Positions 35,044-47,318 of a stretch of 64,000 nt of DNA are shown here, piece by piece. The first letter of the stretch is position 1. Every line of letters starts with the position of its first letter. Below the pieces are notes generated by a model that worked only from the letters and a program-made list of their open reading frames with translations, ran no database searches and was not told the origin of the DNA. The translations under genes and the position numbers were made by a program. The DNA comes from Neckera pumila (lineage: Eukaryota > Streptophyta > Bryopsida > Hypnales > Neckeraceae), in the NCBI GenBank assembly GCA_963969595.1, contig OZ018416.1, forward strand, positions 20,972,065 through 21,036,064. Reading direction: 5' to 3'.

Positions 35044-37288
35044 TATCTAATTTCCATGTGCAAATACAAGTGCACCACTGCTTTCAATTTCAAACCCATT
35101 ATGTTTCAAACTAATAATTAAGGTATATACATGCACCTATAATTTTCACTAATTAAAATCGAATTTATTTAATTTTATTAAACATAAATTATTTTTTTAA
35201 TAAATCTTATTGGTAACAAAAAGAAATTCCAATGCACTTTAGTATGCATTGTTTGGGCACTATATGATTTTGTTATGAATTTTCAAAGTCATGTCTCTAG
35301 GTGTACCAAAACCAACACCAGACTCTTGTGGCTTCTCATGAATTTTACCAAAACATATACAAGATGTACACAATCTAAATATGAGACTCTTTTGTGGTAT
35401 TTAAAGATCTTCCAAACTTGGAATGTAGCAATTCTTGTACCATTTGATGCAATACAAGATTTCTAACACCCATCCAATTTGCACTTTATTCAAAATAATA
35501 TATTTAATCCTTTTATGATTTTTAAGTAGTTTGAAGAATTTATATGGAGATATTCATTAGTAAAATATTTGTTGTTTTGAATCAATTCATGCCATGTTAT
35601 TGACTAAGTTTAGAGATATAATTTTGTCCTAATTTAAATTGTACTCTTTACAACATGATAAATCAAAGTATTCATTTTAAATATGTAGGTCTTTAGGCTC
35701 TAAACTAAAAAAGTTTTATTTTTTATTTTTTATTTTTTATAAGGGTTAAGGTGACCTTTTTTAATTCCTCTAGAACATAAGAGTTAAGTTAGATAGGAAC
35801 TAGAGATGCCCTTCAAGTCCAACTCTAGCTTTTTCCATTTTTCCTTTGACCTCCCAAAAAAAAATGTATTTAATAATCAACAGAATATATTTTGTCATTC
35901 TAAAAATAATCACATTCTTGCAGATTCAATTCCTAATCAATTCGGCTGACATAGAACTAGAGATATGGAGATTGAAAGTTGATGTTGAGTTCACCCAACT
36001 TTCAAAGTTGTATGAAAAACAAAGTGAAATATATAGCATTAGAGTACTATACTTGCAAACTTGCAAATTCAAATGTACATTCCGTTTGAATCCCTCCTAA
36101 CAACATCTCGAAGTCTTTCTTAATCCAACTAATGACTGAAAGAAGATTGAATTTTGACTTCAGGATTCTAGTCGGAAGAAAGTTTTATGGAATAGTGACC
36201 TGTAAGTAAGCCACTCTTCTACTCACTCTATTGTATATTCTCGTTTCTATTGCGCATTCTCTATTGTAGCTGTAAAGATGCCACTGTAGATGCCATCGAG
36301 TAAAAATTGCTACTTTGAAGGGCATCAACAATAACACCACATCAGCTATAAGAGAAGCTAAAACCTTTCCAATTTCTTTTAAGAGATTTCAACTTACCCC
36401 CTAAATGACGGACCCGTGACCATTGATTTCAAACCTTAGTGTCCATCACTCAATTTGCTACCATTTTGCAACTAGATATGTATGAAAAAGTTTATATTTA
36501 TTTTTCAGAGATGAAAGTACATGTCTTCTTTACTTTAGAAAAAATTTAGATTTTTTGGTGTAAAATTAATTTCTTAAAGAATTTTTGAAGAAAAAGTGAA
36601 TAAAAATTATATTAAATAGAAAAATATTTCCAAAAATCTGAAAATTTCACCATAAGTGTATATTACAATGACAAACATCTTAGTGTAACCTCAATTTCCG
36701 TATCATTCTATAATTCGAAAATAATTGACATTGAAAATACACCGAATGTTCAAATTGCAATAAAATATGCAATATTAGGATTTTTTCCAAAATTCAAATT
36801 GGAGTAGATACTAGAGTAGATGACCTTTATTTTTTTAGTTTGACTCAAACTCAAAAAATATCATTTTTGTGGAGAAATTTCAGATTTAAAGTAAGGAGCA
36901 ACAACTTCCCAAAATACTCTAAAATACAACATATTTTGTGATCCGTTTTTTTTAATAGCTTCTCATTTCCGTGAAGACAAAAATTGGAAAGAGTACAAAC
37001 TCAATTGGATACTCTTCATAATCCAATGTGAAAGGTCAACAAGGAAAAGGAGGATGAAAAAAAGCTTTTGAACTCTTCTTAGCTCAACAGTATTGTCATA
37101 GGAATGCCACGGAATGGCGTCTGCGGCGTTCCAGGGTTAATTCAAATTTTACACTCTCAGACTCACCGCCTTCATAGAAAATGGTGCAACGGGCGGTCTC
37201 TCCTAATGCTGCAGATAATCACACATGCCGGGAGAAAAGTTTTGACAAAAGTTTTTAAAATACATGAATGAGCTCGACAAGGTTAACA
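35044..37288. other. AT-rich intergenic region
   Basis: No gene is recognised. A stretch from TTACCCCCTAAATGACGG (about 36394) to CGTTCCAGGGTTAA (about 37139) could be a further worn TTAA-type element, but the ends match each other poorly. The part next to 37289 is probably the 3' untranslated region of the BTB-TAZ gene. Confidence 0.35.
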
Positions 37289-40200
37289 CTACTTTACTTC
37301 GGAGAGTCGTGCAGACACGTCCACCAGAGAAAATGTCCCTGGTGCTGCTTTCGTAGAAGACTCGACTTTCCGAACGAGCATTTTCCAACGCATTTCTTCC
37401 TTGCGGCTCGGCTGCCCTCCTACCCGTTCCTTGAAATGCCTGCACTAACACTGAAGCATTCAGTATGTTTCTCCATTCAACCAACATTCAAATCAGCTAC
37501 CTAAAATGCAACACTTACATTTGGACCAAAAAGAGTCGCAACAATCTAGACATTGATAACACAAGATGTACAAATTCAAAACAAAACATGAAATTCTATT
37601 CAAAACATGAGAGCCAACTACTGTTTTTTTGGTACACTAAGAGCAATATTTTGAAAATTCATAAAGTTTAAAAATTGAGAGAATTAACTAACTTATCATG
37701 CCAAAATTCAATAAAGAACAATAAAAACCTTATTTTTGGTGAATTTTCAAAGTTAAATGCTTCCAATTAGCTTTGCCAATCATCTATGATATTGTTTTCA
37801 AGTTCAATCATAACGATAATTTCCAATTAGCATTCTTCACATCTCTGTTAGACATCAAATTCCAAGAACCTTGCAACTAGTCATATTTTATAGCACCTCG
37901 AAGTTGTATCCAAGACCATGTAGGCATTTAGGGAGGAAATAAGGGTCCTTTTAGAGAGTGCAAAGAGGGTAGTACCGGCACAAAGGCACTTTGCACGACG
38001 AGTCTGGCAAAGTGCACATCCGAGAGTGGAGTTCCAAGAGCTGCCACATGCGCTTGCAATGCACACATCCTCCAGAGACCTTCAATTTGCACGAAGCGAA
38101 ATGGCGCACGAGGGACTCCAAGCCTTTGCATGCAGGGAAGGAGCAAATCCCTTGTTTCTCATCCAGGGCCTTGTCATGAGGACCAATTGATCGGCACCCA
38201 TCACGACAGATATGCACCAGGGCTTCCATGGCATCGTGCAGTTGGGAATAGACTTTGTCTTCCTCCTGCTTGCGAGCTCGGTCTCGTCTTTTCTGCACAT
38301 TCCCAATATCACGTTAAGAAAGAGAGGAATACTCTTTCCGCCATTTAAAAGCATTTTAACCAAGCAATGTAGGATGGAGTGTGTCGTCATAGGGAGAATC
38401 CCTCAAAAGGGCTCCCTGGAGAGATCACTTTGGGTACAAGAGCCAAATTCTCTTTACATCAATTTTTAAACTGAAATGTATGATGATTTCTCAAGCAATC
38501 CATCAAACACTGGGAGGTTGTAGACCACAATTGAAGGGACATTAAAAAAAAGCGTTTCCATTCATAGTCAGTGGTTATAGGCATTATTAGCCAGGTCATA
38601 AAAATTGTAAGCCAAGTCATGCTTACAACCAACTTGCTACTTGAAGAAACAAGAGAATTAATAAGAAACGAGTAACTAGTGGTATAGGAGACGGGATCAG
38701 GTTCCTTACTGTTTTAATATCCTCTACCAAAGGGCACATCGAGATCAAGACCAGGAAGACATGCCTCTGGTGTGTGTTTGCTAGTAACTTGAAAAGCAGC
38801 CTTGAGAGGTGTGACTTACCGTCTCTGCTTCAATCACTGCTTCCACTAGCTCCTGTTCAAGAGCTGGTGAAGATTCTTTCATGACTCTCCAGCCTTCTGA
38901 TCGAGCAATAGTCTTGAAGTCGGACACGATTCGCCGTAAGCACAGCATATGAAGCCGAGGCGCATCACATAACCTGGAAACGCAGATTTAGCCCAATGAA
39001 AAACCCTCTCTCACACCCACCTTCATTCATCAAGAGCATAGCAACGTCACAGCACGAAATCCGGTTCTTAAACCCTAAAACATTAAGGAATCATGGTTTG
39101 AATATGAATAATTTGATTCATCATACTGAAAATATAATTCAGATGGAACCAAATCTTATATCACCAGAATCAGTGCAGAACATTGCAAGTGTTGGTCAAT
39201 AAATTAACCAAATTAGACAAAAGATAATCCTCATATGAACTACTTAAAACAGCTGAAAAAAATATAGGTCCAATTTGGGCAGCTTGGTCCTTCAACACAA
39301 GATATGAAGATTGACTGTACACAGAGAACAACTTCATTAGGTCGTCAGTTTGAAGAACAGCCCACCGAACAATGCCAGTGTGGAGCCCGAATGTAATAAT
39401 ACCTGGCTAATTGCACGAGATCCACAACATTATCAGATTCCAGCAGCCCTTGCTCGAAACTGTCCGTACAGAGGCGCTTCAGGGCTGGGACCTTAAACGC
39501 ATGTGCAAGCATTAACAAATGGATGGCAAACATTTCCATGTCCTCTTCTTCGCACCTGTTTCAAAATGTAACACAAAACAAAGATAAAGGCGTCATGTAG
39601 ACAATCAAATGCCATTCTAACTAACCCTATGATACCATCCACACAGACAACCACCACAAAATTCGAGAGTAGTGTTAGACTTGCACCCTTTCCACCGTAA
39701 CAATAAGCACACATATATCAAAGAAGATAATTTGAGATCTAGTAATGTCAACAGGCCCCAAACTGCAAATTTAAAACCACATGGTGTGAGGAGCTGATTT
39801 CAAGAATATTATGAACAAATCAACAGTACCATGACCTTACAAGGTTTACAAGGTTTACATACCGAGAAGAGTACAGAAAGCGAATGAAGCATCGAACTGC
39901 TTGGAAAGGAACACCACGAATATTAACAAAAGGCCGTCGTCTTGATCTTTGAAATTCCTCCTTCAGTATGCATCTCAAAACAGGAGAGTTGCACATCTAC
40001 ACAGCGAAACCAGTCACATCTCTATTCTTTTTGAAATTTAAAATTCGAAAAAGCGAAATAAAAAACAATGAATTCTACGAAGTAAAAGATATTCAAAACT
40101 TACCAAAACCATTGAATGTACATGTAATTGGTAACCATCGTTGGTACAGATGGTAACATCAGTATTAATTCCATCAAAGAACACCCTGTCCCATGTATCC

Positions 40201-40748
40201 AGAGTTTCCTTGTGCAAGAAATTGGGACTACTGCGTGTCTTCTTCAAAGCAGAATACGACTGCCGTGAACCCCTTGATGTCAAAAGCGGAGGAGCAGGAG
40301 GGACGGCGTCAGAATTTGAGCTCTTTACTGAATGAGCTCGTTGTTGTAAAGATGAAGATGAGGGGTTAGAATCAAACAGAGTACTCTCCTTTGAAGAAGT
40401 CGATTCCTGCAACTTCGGATACTCTATTTTACTTGAAGAAGAAGAGCTAGAAGAAGAAGAACTAGAATTAGAATTAGAATTAGAAGAAGAAGAAGAAGAC
40501 TCTAGGGCGTTTTTTTCTTCAGGAGGATGTTGGATTGACTCATAGATTCGAGTCCCATCGGCTGACAAATTCCTGTAAATAGCTGGAGACTTCTCTTTGA
40601 ACGAAGCCGCCGCTTTAAGCAGTGCAGCACGTGATTCATGAGGAAGAGATGGCCGACCCGATGTCGAAGCATTCTCCATCGGTGACCGATCCGGGTTATC
40701 AAGATGAACCCAAAATTGAATTTCTTTGCCACGATCAGTCAGAATCAT
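37289..40748 (-). CDS. BTB/POZ and TAZ zinc-finger protein (BT family)
   Basis: BT proteins are plant-lineage nuclear and cytoplasmic scaffolds that combine a BTB domain, which can bind CUL3, with a TAZ zinc finger and a calmodulin-binding tail. Coding exons, 5' to 3': 40104-40748, 39863-39996, 39403-39555, 38820-38973, 37976-38292 and 37289-37439, giving 517 residues. The BTB domain begins at about residue 186 (VFFDGINTDVTI...LHVHSMVL) and continues through VPFQAVRCFIRFLYSS. The TAZ domain (about residues 385-468) has the expected Cys/His pattern: ICRDGC, CSFPACKGLESLVRHFASC, GGCVHCKRMW, LHSRMC, CKVPLC. The last exon encodes the basic tail HFKERVGG...RWKMLVRKV, which in the family binds calmodulin. 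The N-terminal 180 residues are longer than in flowering-plant BT proteins and include a Ser/Asn tract at residues 84-106. The start is the first ATG after an in-frame TAG. Confidence 0.93.
40401..40505 (-). repeat. GAA/AGA-type coding microsatellite (poly-Ser tract)
   Basis: Runs of GAAGAA, GAACTA and GAATTA on the plus strand encode the Ser/Asn tract of the BTB-TAZ protein. The run of similar codons suggests length variation by slippage. Confidence 0.7.
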
Positions 40749-41700
40749 ATTCACCAGCACGATAGTAACTCGCTAAACACCCGAATACCTGCGAATTTCA
40801 CCAAGAGAATTAGGGTTCTACATTGCAAAGCAGATCCGGTACAATGCTCAACAGAAACGCCCACTCCACAGAGCACGAAATCTAAAACCCTATTCCAATT
40901 CCTAGAGTCACATCGTAAATACACTTCCCAAGCAAAGATCCATTTTCTAAGGGTGATCTCGGAAGCCTACACCGGTTAACACACATAAGCTGTGACTCAC
41001 ATTGACCAATTGATAACGACAACGCAATTCCTGTCGGTGAAAATGAATTTCGAAGAGACCCCAAAATGAACTCCCAATAAAAAATTGACTACCAATCGAA
41101 ACCAGAGCATGCAAAAACCCAACCACGCACGACAATTTCGTCGGGTGGGTTTCTCAATTGCGGTTCAAACGCTACGAAAGCACATTCTCCACGACTCCTC
41201 ACCACCATCTCTAGCTAGCAATGCAAGCAACCCAATGCGAATTCCCAAAACGCGTCAACAAATTCCAGCGAACAATCATCACAGACTACAAATCTGCAGT
41301 CCCCGAAGACGCGACAGAACGTGCGATAGTGCGATTACTCAAGCAATCTCATCGTAACTTGCAAGCGATTGAATTCGATTCTATTCTAATTGCAGGGTGC
41401 GTGCGATTGTTGGCGTTTGACGCCGTCTGAATTGGCATGCGGAGACGTTCGTATACCTCGAGGCAAGTGCGGGGAAGAAAACAAAGAAAGACAGGATAGA
41501 GCACAGTTGCGAAACTGAAGAGGAAATCAGTGAAGAGCTGCGCGGCTCCTGCGCCTTTGATTGCTCTCTCCGGGGACGACGACGACGACGAAGGGGGGAC
41601 GACGAAGGCGCGACGTTCGTCCGAATGGATTGTTCTGTTCGTCAGTTAGGGGCTTTTCGTTGGGTTGACAACTTGAAAACTGACAGTGAGTGGGAGGAAT
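40749..41700 (-). promoter_or_regulatory. Upstream region of the BTB-TAZ gene
   Basis: This is more GC-rich than the surrounding gaps and contains a short GAC-repeat microsatellite (about 41576-41592). It is probably the 5' untranslated region and promoter of the leftward BTB-TAZ gene. A TATA box was not assigned. Confidence 0.4.
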
Positions 41701-41860
41701 GATTGGGTGCTCAGAATTGGCAGGTGATATGAAATCAATGTTCTATCATTCAGTTAAAACACCCATTTAAGTTAAGGCAGCAATTCTCTGTAAAGATTTT
41801 GGTGAGGTCAGACCTGTGAAATCACCCTGATATCAATGCCGACACCAAAGTAATAGTGAA

Positions 41861-41880
41861 AAAAAAAAAAAAAAAAAAAA
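41861..41880. repeat. Poly(A) tract
   Basis: About 24 consecutive A residues on the plus strand, ending at 41881, next to a palindromic repeat region. It might be the tail of an old retroposed sequence, but no such sequence is recognised to its left. Confidence 0.6.
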
Positions 41881-41964
41881 AATTCTCATTCTAATGTCAA
41901 TTTTAAACATAACATTCACATTACATTCAGTAGCAATAGCAATGGCTGCCTTCACTTGGACAGA

Positions 41965-42488
41965 ATGGTGTGGAATATTCCACATCATTCCATCCCCGGG
42001 ATGAAATGGTGTGGAATATTCCACACCATCAGTAACTAATAAGCCATGTGTCGTTTTTTGTCAGAATGTTCCCACCACCCATTGAATATTAAAAATAAAC
42101 AAAATGAACTCGATTGCCCAACTGAGCTGCTCACCAACTTAATTTAATAATTGTAGCATACTAATGCAGTGAGGTTATTGTAGATTAAAGGTTAATTTAA
42201 ATGCTAATGCTCCCAACTCTGACCACTTGTCATAAGATGGCCTGGTAGGTAGCCTATCAATCGGCACTACTTAAAAATTTGGTCTGGCTTCAAACCTGCC
42301 GCATGCCACTGACTTTTGACACATATCCTTATTGCTTCTTGTACCCTCTATGCACATTGGATGCATTTAGTGGATGAGGACTTCAGAGAAGCAAAGGCAA
42401 GCTCTCTGAAGGCTACTGAATGTTATGCAAGAGCAGATTGCAAGATTGCCTTCTCCCTGACAAAATGGTGTGGAATATTCCACAACAT
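41965..42488. repeat. Three copies of a 24-bp palindrome centred on GGAATATTCC
   Basis: The palindrome, with core GTGGAATATTCCAC, occurs at 41965-41988, 42006-42029 (perfect over 24 bp) and 42465-42488. The first two also form the arms of a larger inverted repeat of 31 bp per arm around the centre CCCCGGG near 41997. Confidence 0.9.
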
Positions 42489-42769
42489 ATTTAGCTAAAG
42501 AACATGACTTGTTTGCTAATATAGACATCACGTGCCTGCATTGATGAATTTTCAAAGATGTGGCCTCAAAGAGGGAAAAGCAGCCTCCATGAAAGCTAAT
42601 GAATGTTATGGAAAAAAAATTAATAAACTTTGATTTTTTTCAAGAGATTTCAAGAGAAACCTCACTTGTTATAAACCTTCCGAATGATGCAATTTTCAAA
42701 CAACAATTGATCCAACAAAGATTATAGAAGAATGCTCAATTTCATTTAAACAAAGCATATCTCTTGTGT

Positions 42770-43055
42770 AAGGTGGTTCTAGCACCATGTAGAAGTTGTT
42801 TCATGACGTTTGGACCTATGCTGTGAAAGTTATGGATTTTTGAATTATCTTAAATTAAAAAATAAAACCAAAGTATTATTTATTTTGGAAAACCATAACA
42901 TTCACATCACATGTCGTAATGCCACAAAACAAAGCCTTTTCACTCCTGTGTATACAAAAGATATTGAATTCAAAGTTTTTATGAATTAAAAATTAGAAAA
43001 TTACTTTTTACTTTTATTTTGACTGTCGCAATGGTACAAAGCACACTAGTCCATA
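42770..43055. repeat. Dispersed repeat family Z (copy 1)
   Basis: It shares TTTGGACCTA, TTTATGAATTAAAAATTAGA and a terminal GGCACACTAGTC-like block with copies at about 43.35-43.71 kb, 60.90-61.03 kb, 61.59-61.69 kb and 61.69-61.99 kb. No coding frame. Confidence 0.55.
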
Positions 43056-43070
43056 GACTATATTATAAGA

Positions 43071-43340
43071 TTAGAGGAGATTTGAGGGCAAGAGAGGGTC
43101 GTTTTAGGCATGTTTCCTTGCATGTTTTCTTGTTTTGAACTAGCAACAATGCTGTCAAAAAAAAATTCAAAATAAATAAATATATAAGTGAAAAGAATTT
43201 TAATTTTAATTTTTTTTAAATCAAAAATCTGACGTAGCACTCTCTTGACTATGTTGGATTGCTGATGTGGTGCATTCCCACAGTCCGGGAATTCAAGATA
43301 ACTCGTGGGCTTCTTTAGGCCTTGACTCTCTTCTAATATT
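43071..43340. mobile_element. MITE of family X (copy 2)
   Basis: The right half (TGACGTAGCA..., GCATTCCCACAGTCCGGGAA, TTTAGGCCTTGACTCTCTTC) matches the family at 27189 and 44133. The left end GATTAGAGGAGATTTGAGGG is a diverged inverted partner of the right end. Confidence 0.5.
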
Positions 43341-43349
43341 TTTTTTTGT

Positions 43350-43715
43350 TTCGTTTGTTACGGTGAGATCTCTTGGACCATGAGTCTCGCGGCCGCGTTC
43401 TTGGTACCATTGGAAAGCTCTCTGTGAGGAGCGGTGCATGGACTTTGTTTTGTGGTGTTTGGACCTACGGTTTGAAAGTCATTGAATTTCAAAGTTTTTA
43501 TGAATTAGAAAATTGAATTAAAATATCCTTGCACTCCCTTCATGCATAAAGCTTTCTATTTGTATCAAAAACGCAATCTCTCTCACTGTCACTATCCGTT
43601 ATCAAAAACGCAAGCCCTTGAAGTTTCTGTGAATAAAACAATTAGAAAATTATTTTATTTTTATTTTGGTTGTGGCAACGGCACAAGCGACACCAGTATT
43701 TGTGATAACGGATAG
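43350..43715. repeat. Dispersed repeat family Z (copy 2)
   Basis: It starts near GTTTGTTACGGTGAGATCTC and includes GGACTTTGTTTTGTGG and TTTTGGTTGTGGCAACGGCA. It contains the inverted pair CACTATCCGTTATCA at about 43587 and TGATAACGGATAGTG at about 43704. Confidence 0.55.
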
Positions 43716-44132
43716 TGACAAATCTTTTGACAATATAACTGTATTTAATATAATATAGATTTACACAACAAAACAAAAAATTAGGTTTATGAACAATGTT
43801 TCACACTCACAACAAGTTACTTAGGGAGGCTGCAAAATAAAGGAAATTCCTTTTCACAAATATATATTATAAAAAATATGCTGCAATCATCCCTAAAGAT
43901 TTCTATTGGTTCTTAAAAATAGAAAAGTTTTTTTTATAAATGAGACATTGTTAAAGAATAGTTGATTTTATATTTCGTGTTTTATGATAAGTGCGGTGAT
44001 GATCATTGTATCATCATTGAAATTGAATTTAGCAATATTGGGTGTTTAAAATGAAAACCACATTGCATTTGAAAATATTTCATTGAAAAGTGTGTTTTGA
44101 TGGAAAAAGCAATATCAACTAAATGGCATAAA

Positions 44133-44409
44133 CATTAGATGGGATTTGGGGGTCTTGGAGGGCCATTCTCCAATCTGGCCAGATTCAGTGAACACCGGTA
44201 CGGGGCTCTTTGAATTTTTTTTGAATTTTTTTTGAATTTTGAATTTTTTTGCAAATATCATTTTAAGCAAAAAAATAAAAAAAAAACAAAAATGACGTGG
44301 CAGTCGTTGTGCCATGTCATCCAGCTGTTGTAGTTGCGTTCCCGCAGTTGGAAACACAAGGGAACGCAGGAGAATTCGCAGCTTAAAGGCCCCCAAATCC
44401 CATCAAATG
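44133..44409. mobile_element. MITE of family X (copy 3)
   Basis: A 277-bp stretch with ends CATTAGATGGGATTTGGGGG and the inverted complement of CATTTGATGGGATTTGGGGG. The interior contains AATGACGTGGCA and GCGTTCCCGCAGTTGG, as in the other copies. No coding frame. Confidence 0.75.
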
Positions 44410-44958
44410 CTAAATCCACTTTGTGGCCCCAAATTTAGTTGGGAATAATTTGCGGGCTACTACCTTATTGCAAATTTGATCTATTATTTGTGGATTATTC
44501 ATTAGTGGTAAAGCTATATATCTCCTTTAGAATTTGCCTCCTTGCTAGGAGGGACGCAATTTATGTGAGAATGGTTGGGAAAAATTACATTCTTAGCGGC
44601 CTTTTTTGAGATAACTGCAGTGATGATCATTGTGCCATCATTGAAATTGAATTTAGCAATGTTTGGTGTTCAAAGTTCAAAAGGGGTGTTTGGAACCGGG
44701 AGGCTTTACACCCCCAAGGTAACTACACCTAATTTCAATTGCTTTCTAAAACTACTCACTTTAGATTCTTGCCTATAATGCACTCCTGCTATTCATGAAA
44801 CTCTATGGTTAGTTTAAAAAATATTTAGTTTTAGCACATTGAAAATTCGTAGTTTATTCATATGGTATCCACAAATTGCATTTAAAAAAAATCTATAATT
44901 CCTTTTTAACAACCAACTAGACTCCACCAAAAAATTTCCATATAATAGCAGGAACCAT

Positions 44959-45121
44959 CACCAGAAGAAACTCGCGTTGGTCTAAACCAAAAATGTGGGC
45001 TGAAATTTGTTGAGAACCATGTTTCCAACACAAAATTTTGGGATTCCAACGTTGGAAACACGATTTTCAACAAATTTCAACCCACATTTTTGATTTAAAC
45101 CAACGCGGGGTTCTTCTAGTG
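44959..45121. mobile_element. CACTA-type hairpin MITE with 3-bp target duplication
   Basis: A 163-bp palindrome with arms of about 70 bp: CACCAGAAGAAACTCGCG at the left and the complement of CACTAGAAGAACCCCGCG at the right. CAT lies directly outside both ends (44956-44958 and 45122-45124). CACTA termini and a 3-bp duplication are the signature of the CACTA/EnSpm superfamily. Confidence 0.85.
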
Positions 45122-45124
45122 CAT

Positions 45125-45920
45125 GTTGAATTGCTTATTTGTGTGATTTAGGTGTAGTTATCTTTGGTAGGAATTCTCTCTTCCTACCTTCAATCTAGTG
45201 ACCTAACCTCAGGAATTGGACTAAACTGAATTTTTTTTTCTTTTAAATCTTGTGGCTTGTTTTTAAAATCCAAAAATAGTATGGCAATTATCCTCATAGT
45301 CCCAAGGTCTTGTGAATGTTTTAGAAAAACAACTAAAAAATCTTAGAAACCAATTTTCTTAAAGACTTTTATGAAAACCACAAGGGCCTATAGAAATAGC
45401 ATCAACTCCGACAATGTCTTTAGAGACCTCCAATCTTGTTGCACAATTGATTGTTTTGAGACGAGGATTTCATGTCTTGTTTTTTAGGTCAAGAAACTAA
45501 TTGAGTGGTTGGGAGGTGATTGTATAGAGAATCACTGGCTTATTATTGTTTTATGGTAGAACCACCCATAGTCGACCACTTAAGCTATTCTGCACATGTT
45601 CTAGAGCAATGGAAGCCAGTGTTAATTTTCAATCATGTAGAAAGATAGAAATGATGAAGCATTGCCAATTTTTTGTAATTTTTTTCCTTGAGCTCAAATT
45701 ACTATGAATTTTGGAAGCCCAAAGTTGGCCTAGATCCATATCCAATCTTTAGACTCTATCAATTCCGATCATTTAAGAACTACTTTCCTGCTCACTACTT
45801 CCTACTTTTTTGCTCACTCCTTTTGGACATGTGTCATGATTTCATTAGTCCCAACCTTGAAAAGGGATAAAAAATGCATTCCAAGCTTTGATTGGAAATT
45901 TGAACCAACCTTGCTTGGAA
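45125..45920. other. AT-rich intergenic region
   Basis: No gene, RNA or repeat is recognised. Confidence 0.35.
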
Positions 45921-46850
45921 TTAACCCCTAAACGCCCAAACACTGTTTTTTGGCAACATAGCAATTTTGGGCAGCTCACTACGAATGGAGTTTTAATTTT
46001 TTTCTTTGGAATTTTCATACAACATTTTCCCGAAGAGTAACTTTAAGGCCCAACAATTTTCATAGCTTTTGACTACATGGTTAAAAAGTTATTGTATGAT
46101 ATGTGATTTTTAGTGCTCGGCGGGCAGCTAAAAAAATTCTTAAAAAATCACTTTTTAAAAAAATAAAAATTTGAAATTGGTTCTCTAGATTTATATATAC
46201 ATGTATAGCTTTGAATCATTCCATTTTGATTAATGAGATGAAAATTATGAGGAGTTTTAGTTTGCGGGTAGTTATGGAATCTCTACTCTAAAATAAACTT
46301 TGAAGTCCTTTATTTAATTCAATTTTCAATATTTTTGAAAAAAAAAAATTTTGGGTGTAGATTGTTCATTACAACATTACAACCATTGGGATTGGCATTT
46401 TTCAATTCCATAATTAAATTCTTAACAATTTTGTGTTTTGAATCATTCTCTACTTCTCTCTACTTACTATTTTTTTCCTATATGTTGTACAGTTCCAAAC
46501 AATCTAAAATTTTTCAAGCATATAGCCAACTTGACTTCAAAAACAAATCCAAAGAGTAACCACCATTTTGGACATTTTTTCATACAAATGTGACCGTGTG
46601 AAGTGCAGCTGCCCGGATTTTTGCAGGGACAAAAAAAAGATTTTTCTCAATTCAAATACTAATATCTTGCAATCTACACGGTGGAAAATTCTGAAATTTT
46701 TTCCACATCTTCTCAAACCAATGCACTACAAGATCTTACGGTTACATTTCTCCAAAAATGTTTTTTTTTCTCAAATTTGTTACTTGTATTAGAAATGGCA
46801 GTTTTGGAGCGTTTTGGGTGAAAACATAATCAAATACATTTAGGGGTTAA
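45921..46850 (+). mobile_element. TTAA-flanked piggyBac-like element (copy 2)
   Basis: A 922-bp element between TTAA at 45921-45924 and TTAA at 46847-46850. It starts CCCCTAAACGCCCAAACA and ends ATACATTTAGGGG. The interior is shared almost throughout with the copies at 47742 and 48779, for example GTGAAGTGCAGCTGCCCGG versus GCAAAGTGCAGCTGCCCGG. Non-coding. Confidence 0.85.
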
Positions 46851-47318
46851 GTGCATCCTACAGGTTGGGTATGGCTGTCTGGTTAGGAATGGATGGTTCT
46901 ACTATAATAGTGAATGTAAGTGACAATTTCTTTTACGTACTTCATTTAATTTTTTTTTAAATCTGTCAAGCTTGGATTTCTTTTGGCAGTACATTGTTTG
47001 TTTGCAGCTGTCTGTTTGAATGTGGCCATAGATTTATTTCGGAAATTATTCACACAATCTCATAAATAAACAGGTGACTTGCGTTACATGAAGATAGGCT
47101 TTGAATTAGATTTTTTGAAATCAATATATAGGATCAATTTTTTATGCATGAACAGCCAATATGCAGTATTCAGAAATTCCAAAAATAAAAAATAAAAAAT
47201 ACATAGAACTTGTCCAGAGTCAATCATGTACCCAGGAGAAGGAGCTATATTAATTCAGTTTCCTTGCATATCCACAGCGTAACTACTTGTAAGAATGTCA
47301 TTGGCTAAAAGATGCTTA

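Noticed and set aside
36394..37139. Possible further TTAA-type element
   Set aside because: The left side is TTAC, not TTAA, and the two ends do not pair well, so it was not called.
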